From UBA7236 sp964638865 (GTDB lineage Bacteria > Bacteroidota > Bacteroidia > Chitinophagales > BACL12): a stretch of 64,000 bases of DNA. The stretch is taken from the NCBI GenBank assembly GCA_964638865.1, contig CAZXBG010000003.1, positions 4,431 through 68,430 on the forward strand, read 5' to 3'. This document shows, in pieces, positions 45,715 to 54,898 of this stretch. The notes under the pieces are model-generated. The model was not told the DNA's origin. It saw only the letters and a list, made by a program, of their open reading frames with translations, and ran no database searches. Position 1 is the first letter of the stretch. The number at the start of each line of letters is the position of its first letter. Made by a program: the position numbers and the translations under genes.

Positions 45715-47007
45715 ATGCATATTTTACTCATACATCAATATTTTCTTGAAAAAGGCGATTCCGGCGGATTGCGATGGAATGAAATGGCAAAGATTTGGTC
45801 AGAAAAGGGACATAAAGTAACCGTTGTTGCCGGCATGACACATTATGCAAATGGCGTGCGCAATCCAAAATATAATAATAAATATACCTTTGTTGACGCA
45901 TTTTCTCCAAATATCAAAGTAATTCGTTCGCATGTTTCAGATTCTTACAACGATAGTTTCAGAGGCAGATTAAAAGCGTATTTTTCATTTGTTTTTTCCG
46001 GAATATATGCCGGTTTATTTAAGGCGAAAGAAAAATATGATGTAATACTTGTGAGTTCTCCGCCGCTATCTGTAGGGATTATTGCATTAATATTATCCAC
46101 TTTTAAAAGAATTCCGATCATTTTTGAGATTCGGGATCTTTGGCCGGAATCTGCAATTGATACAGGCATTTTAAAAAATAAAATGATCATTAAAATTTCG
46201 TATTGGCTGGAACGACGTTTGTATAAAAAAGCGAAATTAATTAATGCACTCACCCCTGCAATCAAGGAAACCTTAATTCATAAAAAAAAGGTTCCTGCAT
46301 CAAAAATAATTTATATACCAAATGCTGCAGACTTTGATCTATCTGATAAAATGTTAACTGATTTTGATATTTCAACATTCCGTAAAGGTCTCGGGTTTGA
46401 TAATGAATTTATTCTGTGTTACGTAGGCGCTCATGGGTTAGCAAATAATTTAATACAATTACTGGATACAGCGCAGTTACTGCGAAATGAAAATGTTGTT
46501 TTTATTTTAATTGGTGACGGGATGGAAAAGAAAATGCTCATGCAAACAGTGATTGAAAAAAATATTACAAATGTCCATTTTTTCGATTCCGTTCCTAAAG
46601 CGGATGTGCTTAAATTTATTCTTGCAGCAGACGCAGGAATTTCTGTTTTAAAGAAAGTAGAGGCATTTAAAACAGTTTTTTCCAATAAAACATTTGATTA
46701 TATGGCGTGCAAAAAACCTGTGCTGATGGCTATTGACGGCATTTCAAGGGAATTGGTTGAAACAGCGGGAGCAGGAATTTATGTGGAGCCGGAAAATGCA
46801 AAGGATTTTGCAGAAAAAATCCGAACCTACCTCCATGATCCAACTTTAATAAAATTACATGGCGAAAATGGTTATAAATATGCAAAAAAACATTTCGACA
46901 GAAAAACATTATCTCTGGAATATCTTCAAATAATAGAAACTCATTTTGGTTTCAACTCTAAAAATTCCGTATCCAATAAAATAAATCACAAGGTTTCTAA
47001 TGTATAG
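45715..47007 (+). CDS. Glycosyltransferase family 4 (WbuB-like)
   Basis: A 430-residue GT4 enzyme of the WbuB/FnlC type: HQYFLEKGDSGGLRWNEMAK at the N-terminus, IFEIRDLWPESAID in the middle, and a donor domain with VFSNKTFDYMACKKPVLMAI. Related enzymes add N-acetylfucosamine-type sugars to the first lipid-linked sugar. It overlaps the initiating sugar-phosphate transferase gene by 8 bases, so it probably adds the second residue of the repeat unit. Confidence 0.9.
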   Translation: MHILLIHQYFLEKGDSGGLRWNEMAKIWSEKGHKVTVVAGMTHYANGVRNPKYNNKYTFVDAFSPNIKVIRSHVSDSYNDSFRGRLKAYFSFVFSGIYAGLFKAKEKYDVILVSSPPLSVGIIALILSTFKRIPIIFEIRDLWPESAIDTGILKNKMIIKISYWLERRLYKKAKLINALTPAIKETLIHKKKVPASKIIYIPNAADFDLSDKMLTDFDISTFRKGLGFDNEFILCYVGAHGLANNLIQLLDTAQLLRNENVVFILIGDGMEKKMLMQTVIEKNITNVHFFDSVPKADVLKFILAADAGISVLKKVEAFKTVFSNKTFDYMACKKPVLMAIDGISRELVETAGAGIYVEPENAKDFAEKIRTYLHDPTLIKLHGENGYKYAKKHFDRKTLSLEYLQIIETHFGFNSKNSVSNKINHKVSNV

Positions 47008-47635
47008 ATTATATTTCAAACGCTTTTTCGATTTCTTTTATTCCTTGATACTATTAATTATTTTATCTCCTCTATTTATATTTATCGCCTTTCTTTGTAT
47101 AATTTTTTTTAAAGGCAAAATATTTTTTACTCAGAAACGAGTCGGGAAAAACGAAAAAATATTTACCATAGTGAAATTCATCTCCATGAGACCCCTAACC
47201 GAAAAAAACATTACCGATGCAAGCAGAACTTCCCGGTTTGGGAGTATACTCCGCAAAAGTTCCATGGATGAAATTCCTCAGCTTTTAAATGTGTTGATCG
47301 GTGACATGAGCTTGATAGGACCCCGCCCGCTTCTGATAAAATACTTACCTTATTACAGTGTGGCTGAAAAAACAAGACATCAAGTTAGACCCGGAATTAC
47401 CGGTTTAGCACAAATTAACGGCCGCAATAACTTATCCTGGGATCACCGCCTGCAATTTGATATTCAATATGTTAAGAATTTATCTTTAGATTTAGATCTC
47501 AAAATTTTTATTAAAACGATAGTAGTTACCTTTTCCGCAAAAAATATTCAGGCAGATGTGGAATTAAATTTACAGGATCTTGATGTGGAAAGAATCAATT
47601 TAACTGCATCTGAAAATAATAATTCAACACAATAA
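47000..47635 (+). CDS. Initiating sugar-phosphate transferase (PglC-like, monotopic)
   Basis: Transfers a sugar-1-phosphate, probably diacetamido-trideoxyhexose, from UDP to undecaprenyl phosphate, starting the repeat unit. The 211-residue protein has a single re-entrant N-terminal hydrophobic helix (about residues 13-38) and no extra membrane bundle, as in PglC. The catalytic Asp90-Glu91 pair is in SSMDEIPQL, followed by GPRPLLIKYLPYY and RPGITGLAQINGR. The following genes encode PglD-, PglE- and PglF-like enzymes, which would supply its substrate. Confidence 0.93.
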   Translation: MYRLYFKRFFDFFYSLILLIILSPLFIFIAFLCIIFFKGKIFFTQKRVGKNEKIFTIVKFISMRPLTEKNITDASRTSRFGSILRKSSMDEIPQLLNVLIGDMSLIGPRPLLIKYLPYYSVAEKTRHQVRPGITGLAQINGRNNLSWDHRLQFDIQYVKNLSLDLDLKIFIKTIVVTFSAKNIQADVELNLQDLDVERINLTASENNNSTQ

Positions 47636-47649
47636 ACAACATTTTATTC

Positions 47650-48291
47650 ATGAAAAAGAAAATTTGTATCATTGGCACCGGCGGCTTTGGAAGAGAGGTA
47701 TTGTGTTGCGTAATTGATATTATTGGTCATACAGATCGCAATATCAATGAATTTGTAAGTTTTATGGTTTCCGATCAATACTTCAAAGAATCTGAGATCA
47801 TGGGCGTGGGAGTAATAAAACAATCGCAATTCGATCCTGAAAAATATGAAACAGTTGTTGCAATTGGAGAGCCTGATTCCAGAAAAAAGATGGTAGAAAG
47901 CCTTCCGCTAAATACTGCTTTTGCAAAACTTATTCATCCTTCCGCAACAGTTTCGGCATGGGTGAAAATTGGGGAAGGAAGTATTATAACTGCAGGATGT
48001 ATTTTAACCAGCAATATTAAATTAGGAAATCACACACATCTAAATTTGCATACAACCATCGGACATGATTGTATTATAGGAGATTATTTTACAACTGCAC
48101 CGGGTGCAAATGTGAGTGGCAGTTGTAATTTTGGAAATAATATCTACCTTGGTACGGGCTCTGCAATAAAACAAAATATTCATATTTGTAGTGATGTAAC
48201 AATTGGCATGGGAGCAATTGTAGTAAAAAATATAACAGAAGCAGGAACCTATGTTGGTAGCCCGGCAATAAAAGTAAACAGAGATAATTAG
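47650..48291 (+). CDS. UDP-amino-sugar N-acetyltransferase (PglD-like)
   Basis: A 213-residue sugar O/N-acyltransferase with an N-terminal Rossmann-like domain (CIIGTGGFGREVL) binding the UDP-sugar and a C-terminal left-handed beta-helix of hexapeptide repeats. The catalytic His is in TIGHDCIIGD (His139). It would acetylate the 4-amino group made by the PglE-like aminotransferase. Product: UDP-2,4-diacetamido-2,4,6-trideoxyhexose, if the chain is as in Campylobacter. It lies 14 bases after pglC. Confidence 0.9.
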   Translation: MKKKICIIGTGGFGREVLCCVIDIIGHTDRNINEFVSFMVSDQYFKESEIMGVGVIKQSQFDPEKYETVVAIGEPDSRKKMVESLPLNTAFAKLIHPSATVSAWVKIGEGSIITAGCILTSNIKLGNHTHLNLHTTIGHDCIIGDYFTTAPGANVSGSCNFGNNIYLGTGSAIKQNIHICSDVTIGMGAIVVKNITEAGTYVGSPAIKVNRDN

Positions 48292-48350
48292 CAATTTTTT
48301 AGAATATTAGTAATTCTGAAATTTTTATAATACATTTAGTAAAACAAGTG

Positions 48351-49475
48351 ATGCAAAATAAAAGAATATTTTTATCCCCGCCTCACATGTCGGGAAAAGA
48401 GGTCGAATTTGTGCAAAAGGCATTTGAAAGTAACTGGATTGCACCGCTTGGGCCATACGTTGAAGAATTTGAAAATAAGATCGCAAAATATATACATGTA
48501 AATTCCTGTGCTGTTTTAAATTCCGGCACCTCTGCAATTCATCTCGCTTTAATATTATCAGAAGTGGGAGAAGGGGATTTTGTAGTTTGTCCATCATTTA
48601 CATTTTCCGCAACTGCAAATCCAATTTTATATCAAAAAGCTGTACCGGTATTTATTGACAGCGAAAAAGAAACCTGGAATATGGATCCCGATCTTTTGTT
48701 GAAAGCTGTTCTGGAATGCATTAAAAAAGGTAAAAAACCAAAAGCTATCATAGTTGTACATCTTTATGGAATGCCTGCAAAAATAAATGCCATTAAAAAA
48801 ATTGCGGATGATTTTGAAATTCCATTAATTGAAGATGCCGCGGAATCATTAGGATCTACCTATCAAGACAAACAAACCGGGTCATTCGGAAAATTCGGAA
48901 TATTATCATTTAACGGAAATAAAATTATTACTTCATCAGGAGGAGGCGCCTTGGTTTGCAATGAAACGGCACTTATAGAAAAAGCTAAATTTTTCGCTAC
49001 CCAATCCAGAGATAAAGCACCACACTACGAACATTCAGAGATCGGTTACAATTACAGAATGAGTAATATTTGTGCCGCCATTGGATCGGCACAGTTAGAT
49101 CTTATTGACGAAAGAGTAAAACAACGAAGAGCTATCTATGATTTTTATAAAAATAATTTATCCGATATAACAGATATTACTTTTACCCCGGAGCCGATTG
49201 AAAATCATTCAAACAGATGGCTCACTACAATATTACTTTCCAATCCGGAATTAGCGGTAAAGATCAGATTAGATCTTGAAAATCATCAGATCGAATCTCG
49301 TCCACTTTGGAAACCACTGCATCTGCAACCCGTATTTAAAAATTTTCCTTCCTTTCTAAATGGAAACAGTGCCAATTTCTTTCAACATGGCCTTTGTTTA
49401 CCTTCCGGTTCTGCCTTAACGCAAACAGAACTATCGCAAATCTGCACCCTAATCAGGTCTCATTTTTCGGTCTAA
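48351..49475 (+). CDS. UDP-4-keto-sugar aminotransferase (PglE-like, DegT/DnrJ/EryC1 family)
   Basis: PLP-dependent aminotransferase that converts the 4-keto group made by the PglF-like dehydratase to an amine. The 374 residues include GTSAIHLAL (phosphate binding), EDAAESLGSTY (PLP Asp) and the PLP Lys191 in FNGNKIITSSGGG. A GTG three bases upstream is an alternative start. The 59 bases between pglD and this gene contain no obvious promoter match. Confidence 0.92.
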   Translation: MQNKRIFLSPPHMSGKEVEFVQKAFESNWIAPLGPYVEEFENKIAKYIHVNSCAVLNSGTSAIHLALILSEVGEGDFVVCPSFTFSATANPILYQKAVPVFIDSEKETWNMDPDLLLKAVLECIKKGKKPKAIIVVHLYGMPAKINAIKKIADDFEIPLIEDAAESLGSTYQDKQTGSFGKFGILSFNGNKIITSSGGGALVCNETALIEKAKFFATQSRDKAPHYEHSEIGYNYRMSNICAAIGSAQLDLIDERVKQRRAIYDFYKNNLSDITDITFTPEPIENHSNRWLTTILLSNPELAVKIRLDLENHQIESRPLWKPLHLQPVFKNFPSFLNGNSANFFQHGLCLPSGSALTQTELSQICTLIRSHFSV

Positions 49476-49518
49476 GTCCACTCTCCTTACATTTTCTTCA
49501 ATTTTCGTCATATTTACG

Positions 49519-49526
49519 TAAATTTG
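49519..49526 (+). promoter_or_regulatory. Possible internal TAnnTTTG promoter element before the PglF-like gene
   Basis: TAAATTTG in the 158-base gap between the PglE-like and PglF-like genes, about 108 bases before the start. The long leader and lack of a clear TTTG partner make this uncertain. Confidence 0.3.
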
Positions 49527-49633
49527 TGACAGTTTCACATAAACTGCTAAATAACCGACATGTTAAGACACACATTAGTGTTTAAGCTATTTGCAGGGTA
49601 TTCTATTTAATATATCGAATATAAATAGCACTT

Positions 49634-51547
49634 ATGACTGATAGATTGAGCAATTATATCAATAAAAAATTCGGCTCCCGGATTTTATCCAAATGGATAG
49701 TTCTGGGATTCGATGTCGTTATTACGATAGTTGCGTATATGCTTTCTTATATTCTGCGATTTAATTTCAATATTAATTCCATTTCATTTTCCGACTTTAT
49801 TAATCATACTTTAGTAACAACTATTATTTTTACCATATGTTATCTGATTTTTAAAACATATGATGGCATTATTCGACACAGTGGAATTGCAGATGCAATT
49901 CGATTAATAAAAGCGGGAATTGCAGCAATTATTATTTGTTTAACTACAGCAGTAATAGCAAGAAATTCAGACTTTGATTTTGCTTTATTATCCACTTCTA
50001 TCGCGATCATTCATGTTACTTCTACCATTTCCATTTTGGTTTTCAGCAGATATGTGATCAGAGTATTGTTTTTTCAATCCGGCAAAAATAATATCAAACC
50101 GATATCAGTTGTAATTTATGGTGCAGGCAGAAGAGGAACCAACGTATTAAATGCCTTGCGCAACGACAATAGCAAAAATTATCATATTGCAGGGTTTTTA
50201 GATGACAATGAAACGAAGGTAAATAAAACACTCGAAGGAGTAAAAATTTATCGTTCGTCAAAATTTGCTGAACTGATTCGCAGGCATCATATCCAGGAAC
50301 TTATTATAGGAATTCACTTATTGGATAACAATAAAAAGAATTCCATGGTGGAACTTTGTTTGGAACATGGCATACATGTAAAATATGTGCCGCCGGTTGA
50401 AGACTGGATAAACGGAAAATTAGATCTGCAACAGCTGAGGAATTTAAATATTGAAGATCTTTTAATGAGAGAGCCGATTTCCATAGAAAATGAACAGGTA
50501 AAAAAAGAAATTTCGAATAAGGTAATATTAATTACCGGTGCTGCGGGTTCTATCGGAAGTGAACTTGTAAAACAACTTATTTCCTTTAAACCTAAAAAGA
50601 TCGTGCTTTTGGATCAGGCAGAAAGTGCACTGTATGATCTGCGAATGGAATTATTTTTTCGTATGCAAAACTTACCGGACATCCATCTGGAGTTTTTGGT
50701 TTGTGACATTACAAATCGCAAAAGAATTACACAGATCTTTAAAACCTATATACCAGAGATTGTATTTCATGCTGCGGCATATAAACATGTTCCATTGATG
50801 GAATTAAATCCACTGGAATCGGTACACATTAATTTATTCGGATCAAAAATTCTGATAGATCTTTCCTCTGATTTTAATGTGATGAAATTTATCATGATTT
50901 CAACAGATAAAGCAGTGAACCCTACAAATGTAATGGGTGCAACTAAACGCGCCGCGGAAATTTATTTGCAGGAGAAAGCGATGGATGAAAATAACCGAAC
51001 AATTTTTATAACCACACGTTTTGGAAATGTATTGGGATCAAATGGGTCGGTAGTGAATTATTTTACAAAACAAATAGAATCCGGAGGGCCATTAACAATT
51101 ACGCATCCTGATGTAACAAGATATTTTATGACCATTTCTGAAGCATGTAAATTAGTTTTGGAAGCCGCAACAATGGGTAAAACGAGTGAGATTTATTTAT
51201 TTGACATGGGTGCTCCCATAAAAATATTCGACCTTGCCACAAAGATGGTTTTGTTAAGTGGATTAAAACCCGAAAAGGATATTAAATTTATTTATATCGG
51301 ATTGAGACCAGGCGAAAAATTGCACGAAGAATTATTAAATAATGATGAAAATACCCTTCCAACACATCACCATAAAATTAAAATTGCCCTTACTGCTCAA
51401 AAAGATTCTTATGTGATCCGGCAGATTTTGGAACAACTTTGGGCGGCACTACAAGAAGGAGATTCAGATAAAGTTGTTGCCGGATTGAAAGAAATGATAC
51501 CGGAATACATCAGTCAAAACTCAAAATACGTATTGTTTGATAAATAA
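49634..51547 (+). CDS. UDP-GlcNAc 4,6-dehydratase (PglF/CapD-like, membrane-bound)
   Basis: First step of the bacillosamine-type pathway: UDP-GlcNAc to the 4-keto-6-deoxy sugar. The 637-residue protein has four N-terminal membrane helices (about residues 20-145), a CoA-binding-like Rossmann domain (VVIYGAGRRGTNVLNAL) and a catalytic extended-SDR domain (LITGAAGSIGSELVKQL, STDKAVNPTNVMGATKR). The usual catalytic Tyr is replaced by Met in MGATKR, as in PglF-type enzymes. Gene order C-D-E-F is the reverse of the order of the reactions. Confidence 0.94.
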   Translation: MTDRLSNYINKKFGSRILSKWIVLGFDVVITIVAYMLSYILRFNFNINSISFSDFINHTLVTTIIFTICYLIFKTYDGIIRHSGIADAIRLIKAGIAAIIICLTTAVIARNSDFDFALLSTSIAIIHVTSTISILVFSRYVIRVLFFQSGKNNIKPISVVIYGAGRRGTNVLNALRNDNSKNYHIAGFLDDNETKVNKTLEGVKIYRSSKFAELIRRHHIQELIIGIHLLDNNKKNSMVELCLEHGIHVKYVPPVEDWINGKLDLQQLRNLNIEDLLMREPISIENEQVKKEISNKVILITGAAGSIGSELVKQLISFKPKKIVLLDQAESALYDLRMELFFRMQNLPDIHLEFLVCDITNRKRITQIFKTYIPEIVFHAAAYKHVPLMELNPLESVHINLFGSKILIDLSSDFNVMKFIMISTDKAVNPTNVMGATKRAAEIYLQEKAMDENNRTIFITTRFGNVLGSNGSVVNYFTKQIESGGPLTITHPDVTRYFMTISEACKLVLEAATMGKTSEIYLFDMGAPIKIFDLATKMVLLSGLKPEKDIKFIYIGLRPGEKLHEELLNNDENTLPTHHHKIKIALTAQKDSYVIRQILEQLWAALQEGDSDKVVAGLKEMIPEYISQNSKYVLFDK

Positions 51548-51618
51548 TGTGACATGCAAGAGGTAAGCATCCCGGCACATTTTTTTGGATTTCGGGCAAT
51601 AATTCCCTCCCAAAAACC

Positions 51619-51626
51619 TATATTTG
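51619..51626 (+). promoter_or_regulatory. TAnnTTTG -7 element before the export genes
   Basis: TATATTTG, an exact consensus match, lies 32 bases before the ATG at 51659. It suggests that wza and wzc can be transcribed separately from the synthesis genes. Confidence 0.5.
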
Positions 51627-51658
51627 CAAAGTAAACCTTATTAAGAGGCCTCAACAGA

Positions 51659-52474
51659 ATGAATAAACCCCAAAAGAGATTTTTTTTTACAAATATGCTT
51701 AAATACAACAGAATGAAACCACTGTTGGTGCTGTTAATTCTTTTACCTTTCCTACAATCATGCGGGCTACTTTATCCTAACAGAATTCTGAAGACAGACA
51801 AAGATTACGTATTTCAATCATTTTTAGACAGCATTCCACAAGATTTTATTATTGAGCAAGGAGATCAGATCGAAGTGTATGTTTATCCTAAAAAAGGATA
51901 TATTCTGATCGAACCGCAGATCAGTACAAGTCTGCAAAATAATCCAGCGCAATCCATTCCCTCTTTTATTACATATTTGGTTGATTATAGAGGAGAATCA
52001 AATTTGCCAATAGTTGGACTAGTAAAATTAAGCGGATTAACGGAACGCGAAGCGGAAGAAAAATTAGTGGAATTATATACTCCTTTTTACATTGATCCAT
52101 TTGTTAATGTCAATATTACCAATAAATCGCTAACTGTTTACAGAGGGAGTGCTGAGGCGCGAGAAGTTATAATGATGCGGCCGGATATCACTGTATTGGA
52201 GGCGATCGGACTATCAGGTGGTATGCCTGTAAATGCAAAGTCAAAAAAAGTGCGTGTGCTTCGAAATTACAAGGGCGAAAATATGATAGAAGCACTGGAT
52301 CTTTCCGATCTTTCTGATCTACCAAAGGCACAATCCTATATTTTACCAAATGATGTTATTTATATAGAACCGGGCATTAACGCCGAATTCTTCAGCGAAA
52401 TTTCTCCTATCGTTACAACTGCATCAAGTCTAATTGTGATTTATGCTTTTTTTATCAATTTGAATAGTAAGTAA
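51659..52474 (+). CDS. wza: Polysaccharide export lipoprotein (Wza family)
   Basis: Outer-membrane export channel for the polymer. A lipoprotein signal (MKPLLVLLILLPFLQSC; lipobox Cys) is followed by the poly-export domain (DFIIEQGDQIEVYVYP) and SLBB-type repeats (VGLVKLSGLTEREAEEKL; DITVLEAIGLSGG). A C-terminal hydrophobic stretch (about residues 250-268) could span the outer membrane as in Wza. The longest reading starts at 51659, but ATG 51695 or 51713 would place the signal peptide directly at the N-terminus and may be the true start. The TATATTTG element is upstream. It lies 6 bases before wzc. Confidence 0.92.
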   Translation: MNKPQKRFFFTNMLKYNRMKPLLVLLILLPFLQSCGLLYPNRILKTDKDYVFQSFLDSIPQDFIIEQGDQIEVYVYPKKGYILIEPQISTSLQNNPAQSIPSFITYLVDYRGESNLPIVGLVKLSGLTEREAEEKLVELYTPFYIDPFVNVNITNKSLTVYRGSAEAREVIMMRPDITVLEAIGLSGGMPVNAKSKKVRVLRNYKGENMIEALDLSDLSDLPKAQSYILPNDVIYIEPGINAEFFSEISPIVTTASSLIVIYAFFINLNSK

Positions 52475-52480
52475 ACCGGA

Positions 52481-54889
52481 ATGGAAAAAGGAATCAATAA
52501 TGATACTAATCATAAATTTGATGCACCTGATGATCAGGTTTTTAACTGGAGATTATTTTTTACTATAGTTTGGATAAGCAGATTGTGGATCATCTTATAT
52601 TTTGTTATTATTTTAACAATAGGCTATTTGGTCGGACGATACTCAACCCCGGTTTATGAATCTCAGGCAGACCTTCAGTTTAAAAATAAATCGCAAGATA
52701 ATTCCATCGATTTAGGAATACTAGTTACCAGGCCAAATTCCGAAAGGCTGAATGAAGAAATGACCATTCTTTCTTCTAAATTATATAAGATGGAAGCGCT
52801 TCAAAAACTTTCCTTGGAGATTTCCTATTTTTTGAGAGAACGTGTGAAGGTAGGGGATATTTACACTGAATCACCCTATACAGTTGATATAGAAATATTG
52901 GATTCTGCAATTATAGAAGCAAAGATAGCATTCAAATTCATAAACGAAAAAGAATATAATTTAAAATACGCATACGAAGGAAAAACACATAATTATAATT
53001 TCGTATTCGGTAAAAATTATAACACTCCGGCATTTAATATTAACGCTACAAATGTTGAAATAAATAAAGGGAACAGAGATAAAGACCTCTTTTTTGTAAT
53101 TAATGATATTAAAAAAGAGGCTGAAGAAATCAGTGGAGAGATTAAAATCAATGCCGATAATCTAGCGGGAGGAAAGATCGAGATTAATTATCAAAATACC
53201 AACAGTAAAAAAACCACCGATGTTGTAAATATAGTAGCAATCCAAATTGTGGAGATGAGTCTTGAACGCAAGGCCCAAAGTGCCGAAATGGTCATCGTTT
53301 TTATCAAAAAACAAATTGATTCTCTGGAAAAACAACTGCGCGATCAGGAAAACATTCTTAAAAATTTCAAAAAAAGCAATCAGATCATTAATCCCGAAAT
53401 TACGGAAACAAGCATTGTTGATAAATTAAATACTATTGATCAGTCCATTTTTGAGGTACTTCTGGAAGAAAAAAGTTTAAACTGGTTAAAAGAATTTACC
53501 AATAATAAAAATAACGATCTGAATGCAATTGCAAATTATTTTGGCGATTTGAGATATAGCGATTTTTCACCTTATTTAAATTCCCTGGTGATACTTGAAA
53601 AAGAACGTGAAAATTTAGGGTTGAGTGTGCCGACAACCGACCCGCGCATGGTATCGCTTATGCATCAGATTGAGGTAGTAAAACAAAACTTTAAAAATGC
53701 GATCGTAAATGCAGAGAAGAAACTCCAGGTACGTAAGGATTATTTAAATTCCGAACAAAATAAATACGAAGCGGAATTTCTTGCACTTCCCGAAAAACAA
53801 TCGGAGTATGACCGGCTGACTAAATTAAATGAATTAAAAGAAAAATATTACCTGTTATTGTTGGAAAAACAATCGGAATATGAAATTACACTTGCAGGCA
53901 TGACAAGTGACTATACCATACTTGATCATGCGGAGGTCGGCAATCAGATAAGTCCCGAAAAAACAAAAATTTTAATTTTGTGTTTATTGATCGCAATAGG
54001 TGTAAGTTTTGCGCATGTATATGTTAAATTTTTATTACACAGCACAATTCTCGGATTACCCGATGTAGAAAAAGCAACAAATGTTCCCATTCTCGGTTTA
54101 CTTCCGAAATATTCGAATGGGAAATCTGAAGTGCCTCAAGTTGTAGTTTCCGAAAATCCAAAATCACATATTGCAGAATCGTTCCGTACGATCAGGAGTA
54201 ATATGCAATATTTTTCTGCCAAAACTAAAAAAAGCACTTCTATTGCAGTTACCTCAACAGTGAGCGGAGAAGGAAAAACATTTTTTTCCATTAACCTTGC
54301 AAACCTGCTTGCCGCAACCGGAAAAAAAGTAATATTAGTTGAATTCGATCTTCGTAAGCCAAAAATTAATAAATCACTCGGATTAAATAAAGAAAAGGGT
54401 GTAAGTACGGTTCTAATACAAAAAACAACAATAGCAGAAAGTATTCAGTATTCTGAAAAATGTGGTTGTGATGTTCTCGTTTCCGGACCTGTTCCTCCAA
54501 ATCCCGCAGAATTATTAATATCAGCAGCAGCTGATGACCTTTTAGAATATTTAACTCAACATTATGATTACATTATAATTGACAATCCACCTATTGGGAT
54601 AGTTTCCGATTCTATACCACTACTTTCGAAGGTAGATCTCACTATCTATCTGGTAAGAGTAAATTATTCGAAACGTTCTTTTATTGAGAACATTAATAGA
54701 CTTGCTTTTAATCAGCAATTAAATAATATGGCAATTGTTGTAAATGATGCAAATGCAAGCGGAACAGGGTATGGTTATGGATATGGTTATGGAGTAGATA
54801 ATAAATATTCTCAATACGAAGATTATTATTCAGATAGTCCAAGAAAAAGACCTTTATTTAAAAGATTATTTAATTTTAAAATAAATTAA
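52481..54889 (+). CDS. wzc: Wzc-type chain-length regulator and tyrosine autokinase
   Basis: An 802-residue inner-membrane co-polymerase fused to a BY-kinase. In order: first membrane helix (about residues 33-52), Wzz domain, long periplasmic coiled coil (about 260-470), second helix (about 505-525), and a cytoplasmic kinase with EFSRTIRSN-type lead-in (ESFRTIRSNMQYF), Walker A SGEGKT (about 595-600), Walker A' VEFDLRKP and Walker B YIIIDNPPIG. The C-terminal tail is Tyr-rich (repeated Gly-Tyr, then YSQYEDYYSD) for autophosphorylation. The A' motif has Glu where VDxDxRxP is usual. No Wzb-type phosphatase was found nearby. It is the last gene of the locus. Confidence 0.93.
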   Translation: MEKGINNDTNHKFDAPDDQVFNWRLFFTIVWISRLWIILYFVIILTIGYLVGRYSTPVYESQADLQFKNKSQDNSIDLGILVTRPNSERLNEEMTILSSKLYKMEALQKLSLEISYFLRERVKVGDIYTESPYTVDIEILDSAIIEAKIAFKFINEKEYNLKYAYEGKTHNYNFVFGKNYNTPAFNINATNVEINKGNRDKDLFFVINDIKKEAEEISGEIKINADNLAGGKIEINYQNTNSKKTTDVVNIVAIQIVEMSLERKAQSAEMVIVFIKKQIDSLEKQLRDQENILKNFKKSNQIINPEITETSIVDKLNTIDQSIFEVLLEEKSLNWLKEFTNNKNNDLNAIANYFGDLRYSDFSPYLNSLVILEKERENLGLSVPTTDPRMVSLMHQIEVVKQNFKNAIVNAEKKLQVRKDYLNSEQNKYEAEFLALPEKQSEYDRLTKLNELKEKYYLLLLEKQSEYEITLAGMTSDYTILDHAEVGNQISPEKTKILILCLLIAIGVSFAHVYVKFLLHSTILGLPDVEKATNVPILGLLPKYSNGKSEVPQVVVSENPKSHIAESFRTIRSNMQYFSAKTKKSTSIAVTSTVSGEGKTFFSINLANLLAATGKKVILVEFDLRKPKINKSLGLNKEKGVSTVLIQKTTIAESIQYSEKCGCDVLVSGPVPPNPAELLISAAADDLLEYLTQHYDYIIIDNPPIGIVSDSIPLLSKVDLTIYLVRVNYSKRSFIENINRLAFNQQLNNMAIVVNDANASGTGYGYGYGYGVDNKYSQYEDYYSDSPRKRPLFKRLFNFKIN

Positions 54890-54898
54890 AATTTAATC

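Noticed and set aside
54764..54795. GGTTATGGATAT-type tandem repeat
   Set aside because: It simply encodes the Gly-Tyr-rich phosphorylation tail of Wzc and is in frame.
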